Positions 25,671 through 35,340 of a stretch of DNA of 64,000 nt are shown piece by piece. Position 1 is the first letter of the stretch, and every line of letters begins with the position of its first letter. The translations under genes were made by a program, and so were the position numbers. The notes below the pieces were generated by a model, which saw only the letters and a program-made list of their open reading frames with translations, searched no databases and was not told where the DNA came from. Source of the DNA: Dellaglioa algida DSM 15638 (GTDB lineage: Bacteria; Bacillota; Bacilli; Lactobacillales; Lactobacillaceae); the NCBI RefSeq assembly GCF_001434695.1, contig NZ_AZDI01000005.1, positions 28,138 to 92,137 of the forward strand, written 5' to 3'.

Positions 25671-27386
25671 ATGAGTTATCAAGCTTTGTACCGTGTTTGG
25701 CGGCCACAAAAGTTTAGCGATTTAGTGGGTCAAGACATGATTACGCGAACGTTAAAAAATGCCATTATGACACATCAAACGAGTCACGCATACATTTTTA
25801 ACGGACCACGCGGAACTGGTAAAACATCCGCGGCTAAAATTTTTGCCAAAGCGGTTAACTGCCACTTTCAAGAAAATGGTGAACCGTGTAATAAATGTGA
25901 AACATGTGTCGCCATTACGAATGGCCAATTAAATGATGTCATTGAAATCGATGCCGCATCTAATAATGGTGTTGAAGAAATCCGTGATATTCGTGATAAA
26001 GTTAAATATGCACCCACACAAGCTGATTTTAAAATCTATATTATTGATGAAGTTCATATGTTATCTACGGGTGCTTTCAATGCGTTATTGAAGACACTTG
26101 AAGAACCTCCCGAAAATGTTATTTTTATTCTTGCAACAACTGAGCCCCATAAGATTCCGGCAACAATCATTTCTCGAACACAGAAGTTTGATTTCAAACG
26201 AATTACGCCAGCTGATAGTTATGCTCGAATGGTGTACATTTTAACGGAAAAAGAAATTGAATATGAAGAACCGGCACTTAAAGTTGTCGCAAAAGCGGCT
26301 GAAGGTGGCATGCGAGACGCACTAAGTATTTTAGATCAGGTTATCTCATTTGGCGATAATAAAGTGACACTAGATAATGCGTTGTTAGTGACGGGTAGTG
26401 TGACGCAAGATAAAATTCAAACTTATGTGACAGAAGTTAGTCAAAAAGAAACCACTCAGGCGCTAGAAACGATTCAAGAAATTATTGATGAGGGCAAGGA
26501 CTCAACTAGATTAATAGAGGATTTGATTGCGTATGGTCGTGATTTATTGCTATATCAACAAGCACCAGCACTCATTAATCAACTTGAATTAGGGATGGTT
26601 GATGATACATTTAAGACGTTATCACAAACTATTTCTGCTGAATTCTTATACCAAATGATTAATATTTTAAATGAAGTTCAACAACAAATGCGATTTACAA
26701 CACATCCAGACGTGTATTTAGAAGTTTTGACGATTCGGTTATCACAGTTTAGTACGATAGAAGTGGTTAGTGATAATAGTCAGTCTGGACTTAATCAAGA
26801 AGCCGCTAAACAAATTAATGACTTAACTAAAACAGTAGAGACTTTAAAAAAACAATTACTTAATCTAAACAAGCATGACAATCAACATCAGACTGTGTCG
26901 GTAGCGAAACCCAAAAAAAATGTTACTACACAAAAAAAGGCGACATTAAATTTAAGTCAAATTTATCCTATTTTAGATAACGCTACAAAAGAAAGTTTGG
27001 TACAATTAAAACAGGTTTGGCCAGAACTATTGCAACAACTTTCAGTGACGCAACGAGCTATTATGCAGGCAAGTGAGCCGGTTGCGGCTAGTCCAGATAG
27101 TGTACTTGTTAGTTTTAACTACGATTTCTTAGCTGCTAAGGCATCAGGTGATACAGAACTGCTCGATGCTTTAGGTAATGGGCTAGATCGATTGTTGCAT
27201 AATACGCCTAAGTTGGTTTGTATTACGGCTGAGCAATGGCCAGAAGTACGTAAATCGTATATCGAACAAAATGGTCATGAAGGAAATGAAACAACGATTG
27301 AACCAGTTCCCGAGGTGGTTGAGCAAGTCGTTTCAAAAGCCGAAGAAATTTTTGGAACTGAAAATATAGAAATTAAACAAGATTAG
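25671..27386 (+). CDS. dnaX: DNA polymerase III subunits gamma/tau
   Basis: DnaX is the ATPase motor of the clamp loader. The 571-residue protein starts at the ATG at 25671 (MSYQALYRVWRP), with AAAGGGGAG upstream. It shows Walker A GPRGTGKTS (about residue 45), the zinc site CNKCETC, the DEVHMLS Walker B and ATTEPHKIPATIISR sensor. After residue 360 comes a lysine- and glutamine-rich linker, then a tau-type C-terminal domain. Two A-runs in the linker lie in frame for -1 slippage, described separately. It opens an operon with ybaB and recR. Confidence 0.96.
   Translation: MSYQALYRVWRPQKFSDLVGQDMITRTLKNAIMTHQTSHAYIFNGPRGTGKTSAAKIFAKAVNCHFQENGEPCNKCETCVAITNGQLNDVIEIDAASNNGVEEIRDIRDKVKYAPTQADFKIYIIDEVHMLSTGAFNALLKTLEEPPENVIFILATTEPHKIPATIISRTQKFDFKRITPADSYARMVYILTEKEIEYEEPALKVVAKAAEGGMRDALSILDQVISFGDNKVTLDNALLVTGSVTQDKIQTYVTEVSQKETTQALETIQEIIDEGKDSTRLIEDLIAYGRDLLLYQQAPALINQLELGMVDDTFKTLSQTISAEFLYQMINILNEVQQQMRFTTHPDVYLEVLTIRLSQFSTIEVVSDNSQSGLNQEAAKQINDLTKTVETLKKQLLNLNKHDNQHQTVSVAKPKKNVTTQKKATLNLSQIYPILDNATKESLVQLKQVWPELLQQLSVTQRAIMQASEPVAASPDSVLVSFNYDFLAAKASGDTELLDALGNGLDRLLHNTPKLVCITAEQWPEVRKSYIEQNGHEGNETTIEPVPEVVEQVVSKAEEIFGTENIEIKQD
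26913..26980 (+). other. Candidate -1 frameshift site in dnaX
   Basis: CAA AAA AAG (26931-26939) places the heptamer A AAA AAG in the zero frame at codons 420-422, the same one used in E. coli dnaX. An upstream AAA AAA AAT (26913-26921) is also slippery. A -1 shift would end at TAA (26978-26980) after 13 codons, giving about 435 residues, close to E. coli gamma. There is no clear upstream Shine-Dalgarno stimulator and only a weak downstream hairpin. Confidence 0.55.
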
Positions 27387-27403
27387 AAAGGGTGTAATTA
27401 ATA

Positions 27404-27718
27404 ATGATGCGAGGAAATGGTAACATGCAAGGTATGATGAAACAAATGCAAAAATTACAAAAAGAAATGACAAAGGATCAAGATGCTTTGAATCAAACTG
27501 AATTTGTCGGTGAAGCTTCAAATGGATTAGTCAAAGTAACCTTTACGGGAGACAAAAAAATGACTGATATTTCAATTAAAGAAGAAGTAGTTGATCCTGA
27601 CGATGTTGATATGCTACAAGATTTGGTTATCATGGCTGTTAATGACGCAATGACTAAAATTGAAACAACAACGGCTGATAAATTAGGCAAATACTCTCAA
27701 GGAATGCCTGGACTATAA
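27404..27718 (+). CDS. YbaB/EbfC family nucleoid-associated protein
   Basis: A 104-residue DNA-binding protein of the YbaB/EbfC family, which forms dimers on DNA. The methionine-rich start [16 protein letters not shown] is typical, as is [27 protein letters not shown] precedes tandem ATG codons at 27404. It lies between dnaX and recR, the universal arrangement. Its in vivo role is poorly defined. Confidence 0.94.
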   Translation: MMRGNGNMQGMMKQMQKLQKEMTKDQDALNQTEFVGEASNGLVKVTFTGDKKMTDISIKEEVVDPDDVDMLQDLVIMAVNDAMTKIETTTADKLGKYSQGMPGL

Positions 27719-27745
27719 ACTTAAAGTTAAAGAGGTCTAAAGAAA

Positions 27746-28345
27746 ATGCAATATCCTGAACCTATCGCAAAGTTGATTGAAAGTTATATGAAATTACCGG
27801 GTATTGGTGGCAAAACTGCTACAAGATTAGCTTTTTTTACAATTGATATGGATGAAGATGATGTCACGGATTTTGCTAAATCATTGATATCTGCTAAGCG
27901 TGATCTGCATTATTGTAGTATTTGCGGTAATATCACGGAAGAAGATCCTTGTCAGATTTGTTCTGATCCATCACGCGATCAAACGAAAGTTATCGTAGTA
28001 GAAGAACCTAAAGATGTCATGTCATTAGAAAAAATGAAGGAATATCACGGGTTATACCATGTTTTACATGGTGTTCTATCACCAATCGAAGGCAAGGGAC
28101 CCGAAGATATTAATATCACGAGTTTATTAACAAGGCTTCAAACACATCCCGATATGCAGGAAGTCATCATTGCGACAAATGCAACACCAGAGGGTGAAGC
28201 AACGTCAATGTACTTATCTCGATTGATTAAACCTGCAGGTATCAAAGTCACAAGGTTAGCTCATGGATTGGCAGTGGGTAGTGATATTGAATACGCTGAT
28301 GAAATGACTTTATTTAAAGCTATTGAGGGACGGACTGAAATATAG
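27746..28345 (+). CDS. recR: Recombination mediator RecR
   Basis: RecR forms a ring clamp that, with RecO, loads RecA. The 199 residues have the N-terminal helix-hairpin-helix ([14 protein letters not shown]), the zinc finger [16 protein letters not shown], and a Toprim domain with [14 protein letters not shown] and [30 protein letters not shown] precedes the ATG. Confidence 0.97.
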   Translation: MQYPEPIAKLIESYMKLPGIGGKTATRLAFFTIDMDEDDVTDFAKSLISAKRDLHYCSICGNITEEDPCQICSDPSRDQTKVIVVEEPKDVMSLEKMKEYHGLYHVLHGVLSPIEGKGPEDINITSLLTRLQTHPDMQEVIIATNATPEGEATSMYLSRLIKPAGIKVTRLAHGLAVGSDIEYADEMTLFKAIEGRTEI

Positions 28346-28360
28346 AAATGGGTTGATAAC

Positions 28361-28603
28361 ATGTTTAATAAAAAAGCAAAACTTAAATTACGTAAAGAAT
28401 ATGATACAGAATTATTAAATTCAATTGACCGTGCTAAGTTAGCGTGGGATCAAGCCAAACAAACCGAAGAGGCTATTTATGAAGTTGATGCAGAATTAAT
28501 CAATGAAACAAAAATGGCGAGAGCAAGATATTTCTTCCTCTACAATGAAGCTCGTGTTCGTTCCGTTAAGGGACACATGCAGGCCTCGGTAATTACACAT
28601 TAA
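28361..28603 (+). CDS. YaaL-like DUF2508 protein
   Basis: An 80-residue soluble, mainly helical protein of the DUF2508 family, found downstream of recR in Firmicutes and without known function. Visible conserved features are the LRKEYDTELLNSIDRAKLAW start and ARARYFFLYNEARVR end. GGGTTGAT is the probable ribosome site. A terminator follows. Confidence 0.9.
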   Translation: MFNKKAKLKLRKEYDTELLNSIDRAKLAWDQAKQTEEAIYEVDAELINETKMARARYFFLYNEARVRSVKGHMQASVITH

Positions 28604-28611
28604 TTAGAGTG

Positions 28612-28651
28612 AACGTTGAGACGGTTGAATAACTTGTCTTGACGTTTTTTT
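28612..28651 (+). terminator. Terminator of the dnaX-ybaB-recR-yaaL operon
   Basis: AACGTTGAGAC pairs with GTCTTGACGTT (two G-U pairs) before seven Ts. The rest of the gap up to tmk contains TATACT near 28687, an unverified -10. Confidence 0.8.
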
Positions 28652-28765
28652 GTAAATGAGTGATTAGATTTATTAAACGAGAGATAGTATACTGTTAACA
28701 GGTTTATCTTATAGACAGGTTTTTAAGATTCAAGTACAATAATAATAAGCATTGGGGTCGTTAAT

Positions 28766-29407
28766 GTGACTGGAAAATTTGTAACGATTGAGGGGCCAGA
28801 TGGGTCCGGTAAAACAAGCGCTTTAAAAGGTATTATAGAAAAAATAAAAGTGCTTTTAGCAACAGAGTTAGTCGTAACACGTGAACCAGGTGGAAATCCA
28901 ATATCTGAAGCCGTTCGCGATGTTGTCTTAAATCAAGACTATCCCGAAATGGATAAACGAACAGAAGCGTTGTTATTTGCGGCATCAAGACGTCAGCATA
29001 TTGTAGAAACCATTTTACCGGCGCTTGAGGCGAATAAATTAGTCATGTGTGATCGTTATGTAGATAGCTCAATCGCCTATCAGGGAGCTGGTAGAGACAT
29101 TGGCATGCAGGCAGTTGCTGATATGAATTTATTTGCAACAAATGGAACAGAACCTGACTTAACTTTGTATTTTGATGTGCCATCCGAAATTGGCTTAAAA
29201 CGTATTTTTGAACACCGTCAAAATGAAGTGAATCGATTGGATGATGAGAAATTAGCTTTTCATCAAAAGGTGCGTAAAGCTTACCAACAGCTAGCGGTGG
29301 AAAATCCTGAACGCATAGTTACTATTGATGCGGCGCAACCTTTGGATAAAGTTATTGAAGATTGTATCAAGGTTTTAATGAAGAAATTACCCGAGTCTTT
29401 TAAATAA
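28766..29407 (+). CDS. tmk: Thymidylate kinase
   Basis: Tmk phosphorylates dTMP to dTDP. The 213-residue protein has P-loop EGPDGSGKTSA (about residues 9-18), the VTREPGGNPISEAVRD motif, the DRYVDSSIAYQGAGR dTMP-binding motif, and the LID region EHRQNEVNRLD. It starts with a GTG at 28766, since the overlapping ATG would read ATG TGA. GGGG lies upstream. It opens an operon with the c-di-AMP receptor, holB, yabA and rsmI. Confidence 0.96.
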   Translation: MTGKFVTIEGPDGSGKTSALKGIIEKIKVLLATELVVTREPGGNPISEAVRDVVLNQDYPEMDKRTEALLFAASRRQHIVETILPALEANKLVMCDRYVDSSIAYQGAGRDIGMQAVADMNLFATNGTEPDLTLYFDVPSEIGLKRIFEHRQNEVNRLDDEKLAFHQKVRKAYQQLAVENPERIVTIDAAQPLDKVIEDCIKVLMKKLPESFK

Positions 29408-29411
29408 ATGA

Positions 29412-29756
<345 letters not shown>

Positions 29757-29768
29757 GGGTAAATAGTA

Positions 29769-30776
29769 ATGACGGAAATGGTTACTGAAACCAGTAATAT
29801 AACGATTCAAGAATTACAACCGGCCTTAATTGAACATTTTAAAAAGTTAACAACAATGAATCAATTGGCTCATGCGTATCTATTCGCGGGACAAGAAGGC
29901 GTTGGTAAGATTGAACTGTCACAATGGATTGCAATGAGACTTTTTTGTACCGCTGATGAGGATCTAAAGCCATGTGGTGTTTGTGCGGAATGTCGCCGAA
30001 TTCTATCGGGTAATCATCCAGATGTCGTCGTCGTTAAACCTGATGGGCAGTCAATCAAAGTTGATCAAATTCGGTTTTTGAAGTCAGAATTTTCTAAAAG
30101 TGGTGTTGAGGGTAATCAAAAGGTCTTTATTATTGAAAAGGCTGAAAGTATGACCGCAAGCGCTGCTAATAGTTTACTGAAATTTTTGGAAGAACCCGTC
30201 GGGACTGTGACGGCGTTCTTGTTAACGGAAAACAAAAATCAAATTCTGCCAACGATTCAATCACGTTGCCAGCTAGTCAATTTTGCGGCGTTATCTCAGG
30301 ATAAATTAATTCAAAGTCTATTGAATAAGGGCGTCTTAAAAGATCAAGCAAATTTACTCGTTCATGTAACTGAGAGCATCAGCCGTGCGGAAGAATTGTC
30401 GCAAGATGAGAATTTTATTGAGATGACTAAACAGGTTTGGAATTGGTTCAATAAGTTATTGAAAAATGATACTGAAAGTTTTATTTTAGTTCAAACTAAA
30501 TTAGTACCACTCGTAAAAGAAAAAAACCAACAGCTATTGATGGCTGATTTAATTATATTGTTAGCGCGAGATTGTTTACTTGTTCGCTATAATCGAAAAG
30601 AACAAATTAGCTTTTCTGACCGACTAGCTGAAATTGATAAAGTCATTCAATTAATTAGTGATGAAAAATTAGTTGAGATATTAGATAATTGCTTGCAAAT
30701 TAAAAATTTACTTCAAACGAATATTGCATTTCAAAGTGTACTTGAATCAACAACATTAAAATTAATAGACTTATAG
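29769..30776 (+). CDS. holB: DNA polymerase III subunit delta'
   Basis: HolB is the stator of the clamp-loader complex with DnaX and HolA. The 335 residues include AHAYLFAGQEGVGKIELSQW, the zinc site CGVCAECRRILSGNHPD, and EKAESMTASAANSLLKFLEEP. The P-loop GVGK remains but the next residues differ from active ATPases, as is common for delta'. Start is the ATG at 29769. The yaaT/ricT gene that often follows holB is absent. Confidence 0.95.
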   Translation: MTEMVTETSNITIQELQPALIEHFKKLTTMNQLAHAYLFAGQEGVGKIELSQWIAMRLFCTADEDLKPCGVCAECRRILSGNHPDVVVVKPDGQSIKVDQIRFLKSEFSKSGVEGNQKVFIIEKAESMTASAANSLLKFLEEPVGTVTAFLLTENKNQILPTIQSRCQLVNFAALSQDKLIQSLLNKGVLKDQANLLVHVTESISRAEELSQDENFIEMTKQVWNWFNKLLKNDTESFILVQTKLVPLVKEKNQQLLMADLIILLARDCLLVRYNRKEQISFSDRLAEIDKVIQLISDEKLVEILDNCLQIKNLLQTNIAFQSVLESTTLKLIDL

Positions 30777-30798
30777 AATATGAAATGAAGGTGATTTT

Positions 30799-31155
30799 GT
30801 GGATAAGCGTCAACTATATGATAATTTTATAGCTATCGAAGAGGAAATGAAACGGATGTTATCGAGTTTTGAAACAATAAAATCTGATATGACCGGCGTT
30901 CTTGAAAATAACGCTGAATTAGAGATTGAAAACCAACATCTAAGAGAGAGACTAAGTGAAATAGAGCGACAAACGTCTAAAGATTTTAACGAATCTTCTG
31001 ATGCTAATCTATCAAAATCACGCCAAAATTTAGAAAAATTATATGATCAAGGATTTCATGTTTGTAATATTGAAGGGATGTACGGTTCACGTCGGGTCGA
31101 CGATGAGCCTTGTGCATTCTGCCTAGACTTAATCTATGGGGAGCGCGAAATATGA
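30799..31155 (+). CDS. yabA: Replication initiation control protein YabA
   Basis: YabA binds DnaA and DnaN to limit initiation. The 118-residue protein has an N-terminal coiled coil (LYDNFIAIEEEMKRML through LRERLSEIERQ) and a C-terminal zinc-binding domain with FHVCNIEGMYG and PCAFCLDLIYG. The start is a GTG at 30799 after GAAGGTG. Its stop overlaps the rsmI start as ATGA. Confidence 0.94.
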   Translation: MDKRQLYDNFIAIEEEMKRMLSSFETIKSDMTGVLENNAELEIENQHLRERLSEIERQTSKDFNESSDANLSKSRQNLEKLYDQGFHVCNIEGMYGSRRVDDEPCAFCLDLIYGEREI

Positions 31156-32033
31156 GTGAAATAGCCGCACAGAGCAGCTTCCAAGGTAAAGGAACAACCG
31201 GGTCATTATATTTAGTACCAACACCGATTGGTAATTTATCTGATATGACATTTAGGGCAATCGACATTTTAAAAGAGGTCGATTACATAGCAGCTGAAGA
31301 TACACGAAATACACAAAAATTATTAAACCACTTTGATATTGAAACAAGTCAATTGAGCTTTCATGAACATAATACGCAAGAACGTATACCACAATTCATT
31401 GAGAAAATATTAGCAGGTCAGTCAATTGCGCAGGTAAGTGATGCTGGAATGCCTTCAATCAGTGATCCAGGTCATGATCTGGTTAAAGCATGTATTGAAG
31501 CTAAAATTCCAGTGGTTCCACTTCCCGGAGCAAATGCTGGAATTACAGCATTAATCGCATCGGGATTGGCACCACAACCATTCTTATTTTATGGATTCTT
31601 ATCGCGTAAGCCAAAGGATCAAAAAGAAGAACTAGCAGAGTTAAAAAATCAAACAATGACCATCATTTTCTATGAAGCACCACATCGTTTGAAAAAAACA
31701 TTAGCACAACTTGCTGTTAGTTTTGGCGGGCAACGTAAAGTGGTTCTTTGTCGCGAATTAACTAAACGTTATGAAGAATTTTTACGTGGTACATTAGATG
31801 ACGCTATTGAATGGGCCGGGTCAGATCAGGTCCGGGGAGAATTTTGCGTGATTGTTGAAGGAAATGATTCACCCGAGGCAACAGAGGTTGACCATTTGGC
31901 AGGTATGACCATTGAAGAACAAGTTGGTTATTTAATTGAAACCGGTATGAAAACGAATGACGCAATTAAAGAAATCGCGAAAAAACAAGAAATGAAAAAA
32001 CAAGAAATCTATAATCTCTATCATCATATTTAA
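31152..32033 (+). CDS. rsmI: 16S rRNA 2'-O-ribose C1402 methyltransferase RsmI
   Basis: RsmI methylates C1402 in the decoding centre. The 293 residues have the tetrapyrrole-methylase fold with SLYLVPTPIGNLSDMTFRA, the VDYIAAEDTRNTQKLL and LSFHEHN segments, SDAGMPSISDPG, and VPLPGANA. I start it at the ATG at 31152, which overlaps the yabA stop, rather than at the upstream in-frame ATG within yabA. Confidence 0.96.
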   Translation: MSEIAAQSSFQGKGTTGSLYLVPTPIGNLSDMTFRAIDILKEVDYIAAEDTRNTQKLLNHFDIETSQLSFHEHNTQERIPQFIEKILAGQSIAQVSDAGMPSISDPGHDLVKACIEAKIPVVPLPGANAGITALIASGLAPQPFLFYGFLSRKPKDQKEELAELKNQTMTIIFYEAPHRLKKTLAQLAVSFGGQRKVVLCRELTKRYEEFLRGTLDDAIEWAGSDQVRGEFCVIVEGNDSPEATEVDHLAGMTIEEQVGYLIETGMKTNDAIKEIAKKQEMKKQEIYNLYHHI

Positions 32034-32045
32034 GGGGCAGACATA

Positions 32046-32792
32046 GTGGAAGATAATAAGTTTAGTGAAACGCATCGCGCCGTCTATTACGAAGGCGATA
32101 AAAGTGGTCGTGTAACAATGGCCATGCTAATTAATATGATTATTTTGGTCTCAACGGATCAAAGTGATCATCTGGGTCTCACCGAAAAGCATCTATCCGA
32201 TTTGGGTTTCGGTTGGGTTATTACGCAATATCTGATTGATGTTGAGAGAATGCCTCATATTGATGAAAAATTAACGTTAACAACAGAGGCAGTTTCATAT
32301 AATCGCTTTTTCTGTTATCGAGACTTTTGGGTTCATGATGAAGAGGGTAATGAGTGTGCACGTGTTCATGCTGTACTCGTCTTAATGGATCATGAAACGC
32401 GTAAAATGGTTCGGGTATTACCCGAAGTTATTGAACCTTTTGGGGCCGAATATACGCGTAGAATTGAACGCTTAGAAAATCCAGTTGGTATTTCAGATGA
32501 GGATACGGTAGATTTTAAAAAATCATATGATGTTCGATTTTTTGATATTGATCCAAATCAACATGTTAATAATTCTAGGTATTTTGACTGGTTATTGGAT
32601 TCACTGACAGAAGAATTTCTGATGTCACATAACTTAAAACATATGAATATTAAGTATGAAAAAGAAATTCATTATGGTCACAAAATCGATAGCATCGTTG
32701 TTATAAAGAACGAGGGATTATTAACTCATCATCAAATTAAGATTGGTGATGACGTGTATTGTGAAGCAGATTGTGAATGGACAGAACGTTAA
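32046..32792 (+). CDS. Acyl-ACP thioesterase
   Basis: A 248-residue protein of the acyl-ACP thioesterase family, double hotdog fold. It would release fatty acids from acyl carrier protein. Signs are the first hotdog (HRAVYYEGDKSGRVTMAML, WVITQYLIDVERMP) and the second (YDVRFFDIDPNQHVNNSRYFDWLLDSL) with the conserved Asn-His motif. It starts at a GTG with AAGGGG upstream, 12 bp after rsmI, and ends at a bidirectional terminator. Its physiological role in lactobacilli is uncertain. Confidence 0.9.
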   Translation: MEDNKFSETHRAVYYEGDKSGRVTMAMLINMIILVSTDQSDHLGLTEKHLSDLGFGWVITQYLIDVERMPHIDEKLTLTTEAVSYNRFFCYRDFWVHDEEGNECARVHAVLVLMDHETRKMVRVLPEVIEPFGAEYTRRIERLENPVGISDEDTVDFKKSYDVRFFDIDPNQHVNNSRYFDWLLDSLTEEFLMSHNLKHMNIKYEKEIHYGHKIDSIVVIKNEGLLTHHQIKIGDDVYCEADCEWTER

Positions 32793-32796
32793 AATT

Positions 32797-32837
32797 AAAA
32801 AAGTCTCAACTTCATTATTTGAAGTTGAGACTTTTTT
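32797..32837. terminator. Bidirectional terminator (thioesterase / asparaginase)
   Basis: A stem of about 17 bp (AAAAAGTCTCAACTTCA with its complement) is flanked by As and Ts and serves the two convergent genes. Confidence 0.92.
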
Positions 32838-32842
32838 CGATT

Positions 32843-33820
32843 TTATGACAATGCATCTGCGACGTAAATTGCGAGTTCATCTTTTTGAAGTCCGGTACTC
32901 AAACCAACTAATAACTTAATGCGTGCTTTTTGCCCGTTTAAGCCACGGCAGAAGATGCCACCCATTTTCTTTAATTGGACGCCACCACCTTCATAGTCAT
33001 AAACATCTTGTGCCACACCATTAAAACAGCGTGAAACAATGACGACTGGGATATCTCGGTCGATTAATTTTTGAAGATTTTCTAGAACTTGTGGTGGCAA
33101 ATTGCCAGCGCCAAGAGCCTCGATGACAACACCGTTTGTTTGGTCGTTATCAAGAAAACCAAGTAACTCAGCGTCCATTCCGGCGTAAGCCTTAATGAGA
33201 TAAACGTGATCAACAACTTCATCAATTGCTAGGCAAGTTTGACTAAGTAACTCGGCAAAAAAATTAACACTGTCTTTAGCAATACTACCAATGGGACCAA
33301 ATGTTGGTGTTCTAAACGTTGCGACATTAGTTGTATGTGTTTTTGTGACATAACGAGCGGTATGAATTTCATCATTCATGACGACTAACACACCTTTATC
33401 CACGGCATCATCACTTGCGGCAGTTAAAATGGCTGTTTGGAAATTGTGTAAACCATCTGAGCCGATTTCATTTGCTGAGCGCATAGCACCTGTTAGGACA
33501 ACTGGTAAGTGATTAGGTAAGGTTAAATCTAAGAAATAAGCGGTCTCTTCCAATGTATCTGTGCCATGAGTAATAACGACACCATCAATATTTTCGTTGA
33601 AAGCGAGCATAATTCTTTTTTGGATAATTAACATTTCTTTAGGACCGATATGTGGAGAAGGTAGATTAAAGACGTTCTCAGTAATTAAATCAAAACGATC
33701 ACCAAATGGGTTTACGGCTTGATTTAAGGGGTTCTCTGCACCAGGCGCAATGGCCCCTGTTTCTTGATTTTCGGACATGGCAATAGTGCCACCAGTATGT
33801 AAAATTAATATTTTTTTCAT
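32843..33820 (-). CDS. L-asparaginase (type I)
   Basis: This enzyme hydrolyses asparagine to aspartate and ammonia. The 325 residues have the first catalytic threonine in ILHTGGTIAMSE, the second in VVITHGTDTLEETAYFL, and GAMRSANEIGSDG. No signal peptide is present, so it is likely cytoplasmic. I start it at the ATG at 33820, which has AGGAGGAAA upstream; the longer frame to 33910 runs into the divergent gene's promoter region. It is divergent from the branched-chain amino acid carrier. Confidence 0.92.
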   Translation of the reverse strand: MKKILILHTGGTIAMSENQETGAIAPGAENPLNQAVNPFGDRFDLITENVFNLPSPHIGPKEMLIIQKRIMLAFNENIDGVVITHGTDTLEETAYFLDLTLPNHLPVVLTGAMRSANEIGSDGLHNFQTAILTAASDDAVDKGVLVVMNDEIHTARYVTKTHTTNVATFRTPTFGPIGSIAKDSVNFFAELLSQTCLAIDEVVDHVYLIKAYAGMDAELLGFLDNDQTNGVVIEALGAGNLPPQVLENLQKLIDRDIPVVIVSRCFNGVAQDVYDYEGGGVQLKKMGGIFCRGLNGQKARIKLLVGLSTGLQKDELAIYVADALS

Positions 33821-33914
33821 AGTTTCCTCCTTGCTGACAATTAGATTATACAGATTATATTGTACTTTGACTATGAATTTGTTACGGTATATGACAGATA
33901 AGGTGGTCATGAAG

Positions 33915-35276
33915 ATGGAAGAAAAGCGATTAAGTAGGAACGATTATTTATTTATTAGTTCAATGTTATTTGGGTTATTTTTTGGCGCAGGAAATTTAAT
34001 TTTTCCTGTTTTTGTTGGTCAGCAATCAGGACAAAATCTTTGGCTAGGTAATTTAGGCTTCTTAGTCGCCGGCGTTGGTTTACCTTTTTTAGGTGTCATT
34101 GCGATAGGATTATCTAAAAGCCGAGGTGTTTTTGAGTTAGCATCCAAGGTTAGTAAACCATACGGTATCATTTTTACAATGTTACTTTATTTAACGATTG
34201 GACCGTTATTTGCTGGGCCAAGATCAGCAACAATTCCGTTCGAAATTGGGATTGCGCCGCACATTAAACCCGGTCAACAAGCTGGTTGGCTTTTATTATT
34301 TTCGTTTTTATTTTTTACGGTAGTTTGGTTGTTGGCAATTAAGCCAACTAAGATCTTAGTTTACGTGGGTAAGTATTTAAACCCAATATTTTTATGTGCG
34401 CTAGCTATTTTATTATTATTCGTATTTATCCAACCAATGGGTAACTATGCAGATTTTGCTGCAACAAGTATTTATCAAAAAAATACATTTATGTCAGCTT
34501 TTGGGCAGGGTTATTACACAATGGATGCACTGGCTGGTCTAGCTTTTGGTATTATTATTGTGGATACAATTAAAGATTTAGGCGTCACAAATTCCAAATC
34601 AATTACAAAAGGGATTATTTATTCTGGTAGTATCAGCGTTATTTTAATGGGTATTATCTATACCTGTTTGGCCTATTTAGGGGCAACTAGCTTAGGTTCA
34701 TTTGCGCGTTCTGATAATGGTGGAGCTGTTTTGGCTCAGGTAGCAGAACGTTATTTTGGAAGCTTGGGGAGTCTCTTTCTCGCTGCAATTATTGTAGTGG
34801 CCTGCATTAAGACGGCAATTGGCGTAACTAGCGCCTTTGCTAAAACATGCGCTGAAATTATTGGCCGGGGTAGTTATGAATTGTATCTTACATTGGGTTG
34901 CGTGGTTAGTTTCTTGATTGCAAACGTTGGGTTAGATCAATTAATCTCGTTATCAACGCCGGTCTTAATGTTGCTTTATCCGCTTGCAATTGTCTTGATG
35001 ATTGCAGCATGTTTGGAACCCGTTTTGGAGAGCTATAACTTAAAAGTTGGTATTTTATACAAGTGGTTAACTGTGCTGACCTTTTTTAGCGCTATTTTTG
35101 ATGGGTTAAACGCAATGCCAATGTCAGTAAAAAATCTAGCATTTACGAAAAATATGTTAAATTTTGCAAATCATTATCTACCTTTATTCAATATTGGCTT
35201 GAGTTGGATGCTACCTGCTACGATTGGCCTAATTATGGGCTTTATTTTTATGATCCGGAAAAATAAGGTAAATTAA
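33915..35276 (+). CDS. brnQ: Branched-chain amino acid carrier (LIVCS family, BrnQ)
   Basis: A cation-coupled importer of leucine, isoleucine and valine. About 12 membrane segments are visible over 453 residues, opening with SSMLFGLFFGAGNLIFPVFVG, the family signature, followed by GPLFAGPRSATIPFEIGI. I favour the ATG at 33915, with AAGGTGG 8 bp upstream; the ATG at 33909 is possible, and the longer open frame to 33777 is antisense to the asparaginase. TTGACT with a TATATG-like -10 lies just upstream. Confidence 0.93.
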   Translation: MEEKRLSRNDYLFISSMLFGLFFGAGNLIFPVFVGQQSGQNLWLGNLGFLVAGVGLPFLGVIAIGLSKSRGVFELASKVSKPYGIIFTMLLYLTIGPLFAGPRSATIPFEIGIAPHIKPGQQAGWLLLFSFLFFTVVWLLAIKPTKILVYVGKYLNPIFLCALAILLLFVFIQPMGNYADFAATSIYQKNTFMSAFGQGYYTMDALAGLAFGIIIVDTIKDLGVTNSKSITKGIIYSGSISVILMGIIYTCLAYLGATSLGSFARSDNGGAVLAQVAERYFGSLGSLFLAAIIVVACIKTAIGVTSAFAKTCAEIIGRGSYELYLTLGCVVSFLIANVGLDQLISLSTPVLMLLYPLAIVLMIAACLEPVLESYNLKVGILYKWLTVLTFFSAIFDGLNAMPMSVKNLAFTKNMLNFANHYLPLFNIGLSWMLPATIGLIMGFIFMIRKNKVN

Positions 35277-35285
35277 AATGAAACA

Positions 35286-35315
35286 TTCAGTGTTAACTAG
35301 GTTTAGTGCTATACT
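35286..35315 (+). promoter_or_regulatory. Promoter of folT
   Basis: TTCAGT and TATACT are 18 bp apart, and the -10 is preceded by TGC, giving an extended -10 element. The predicted start is about 20 bp before the riboswitch aptamer. Confidence 0.65.
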
Positions 35316-35340
35316 GTCCAAGTAGTAAACTACAAAATTT

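Noticed and set aside
33777..33914. Extended N-terminus of the BrnQ-like carrier
   Set aside because: The extra 44-46 codons are antisense to the asparaginase 5' end and its promoter; the ribosome site supports a start at 33909 or 33915.
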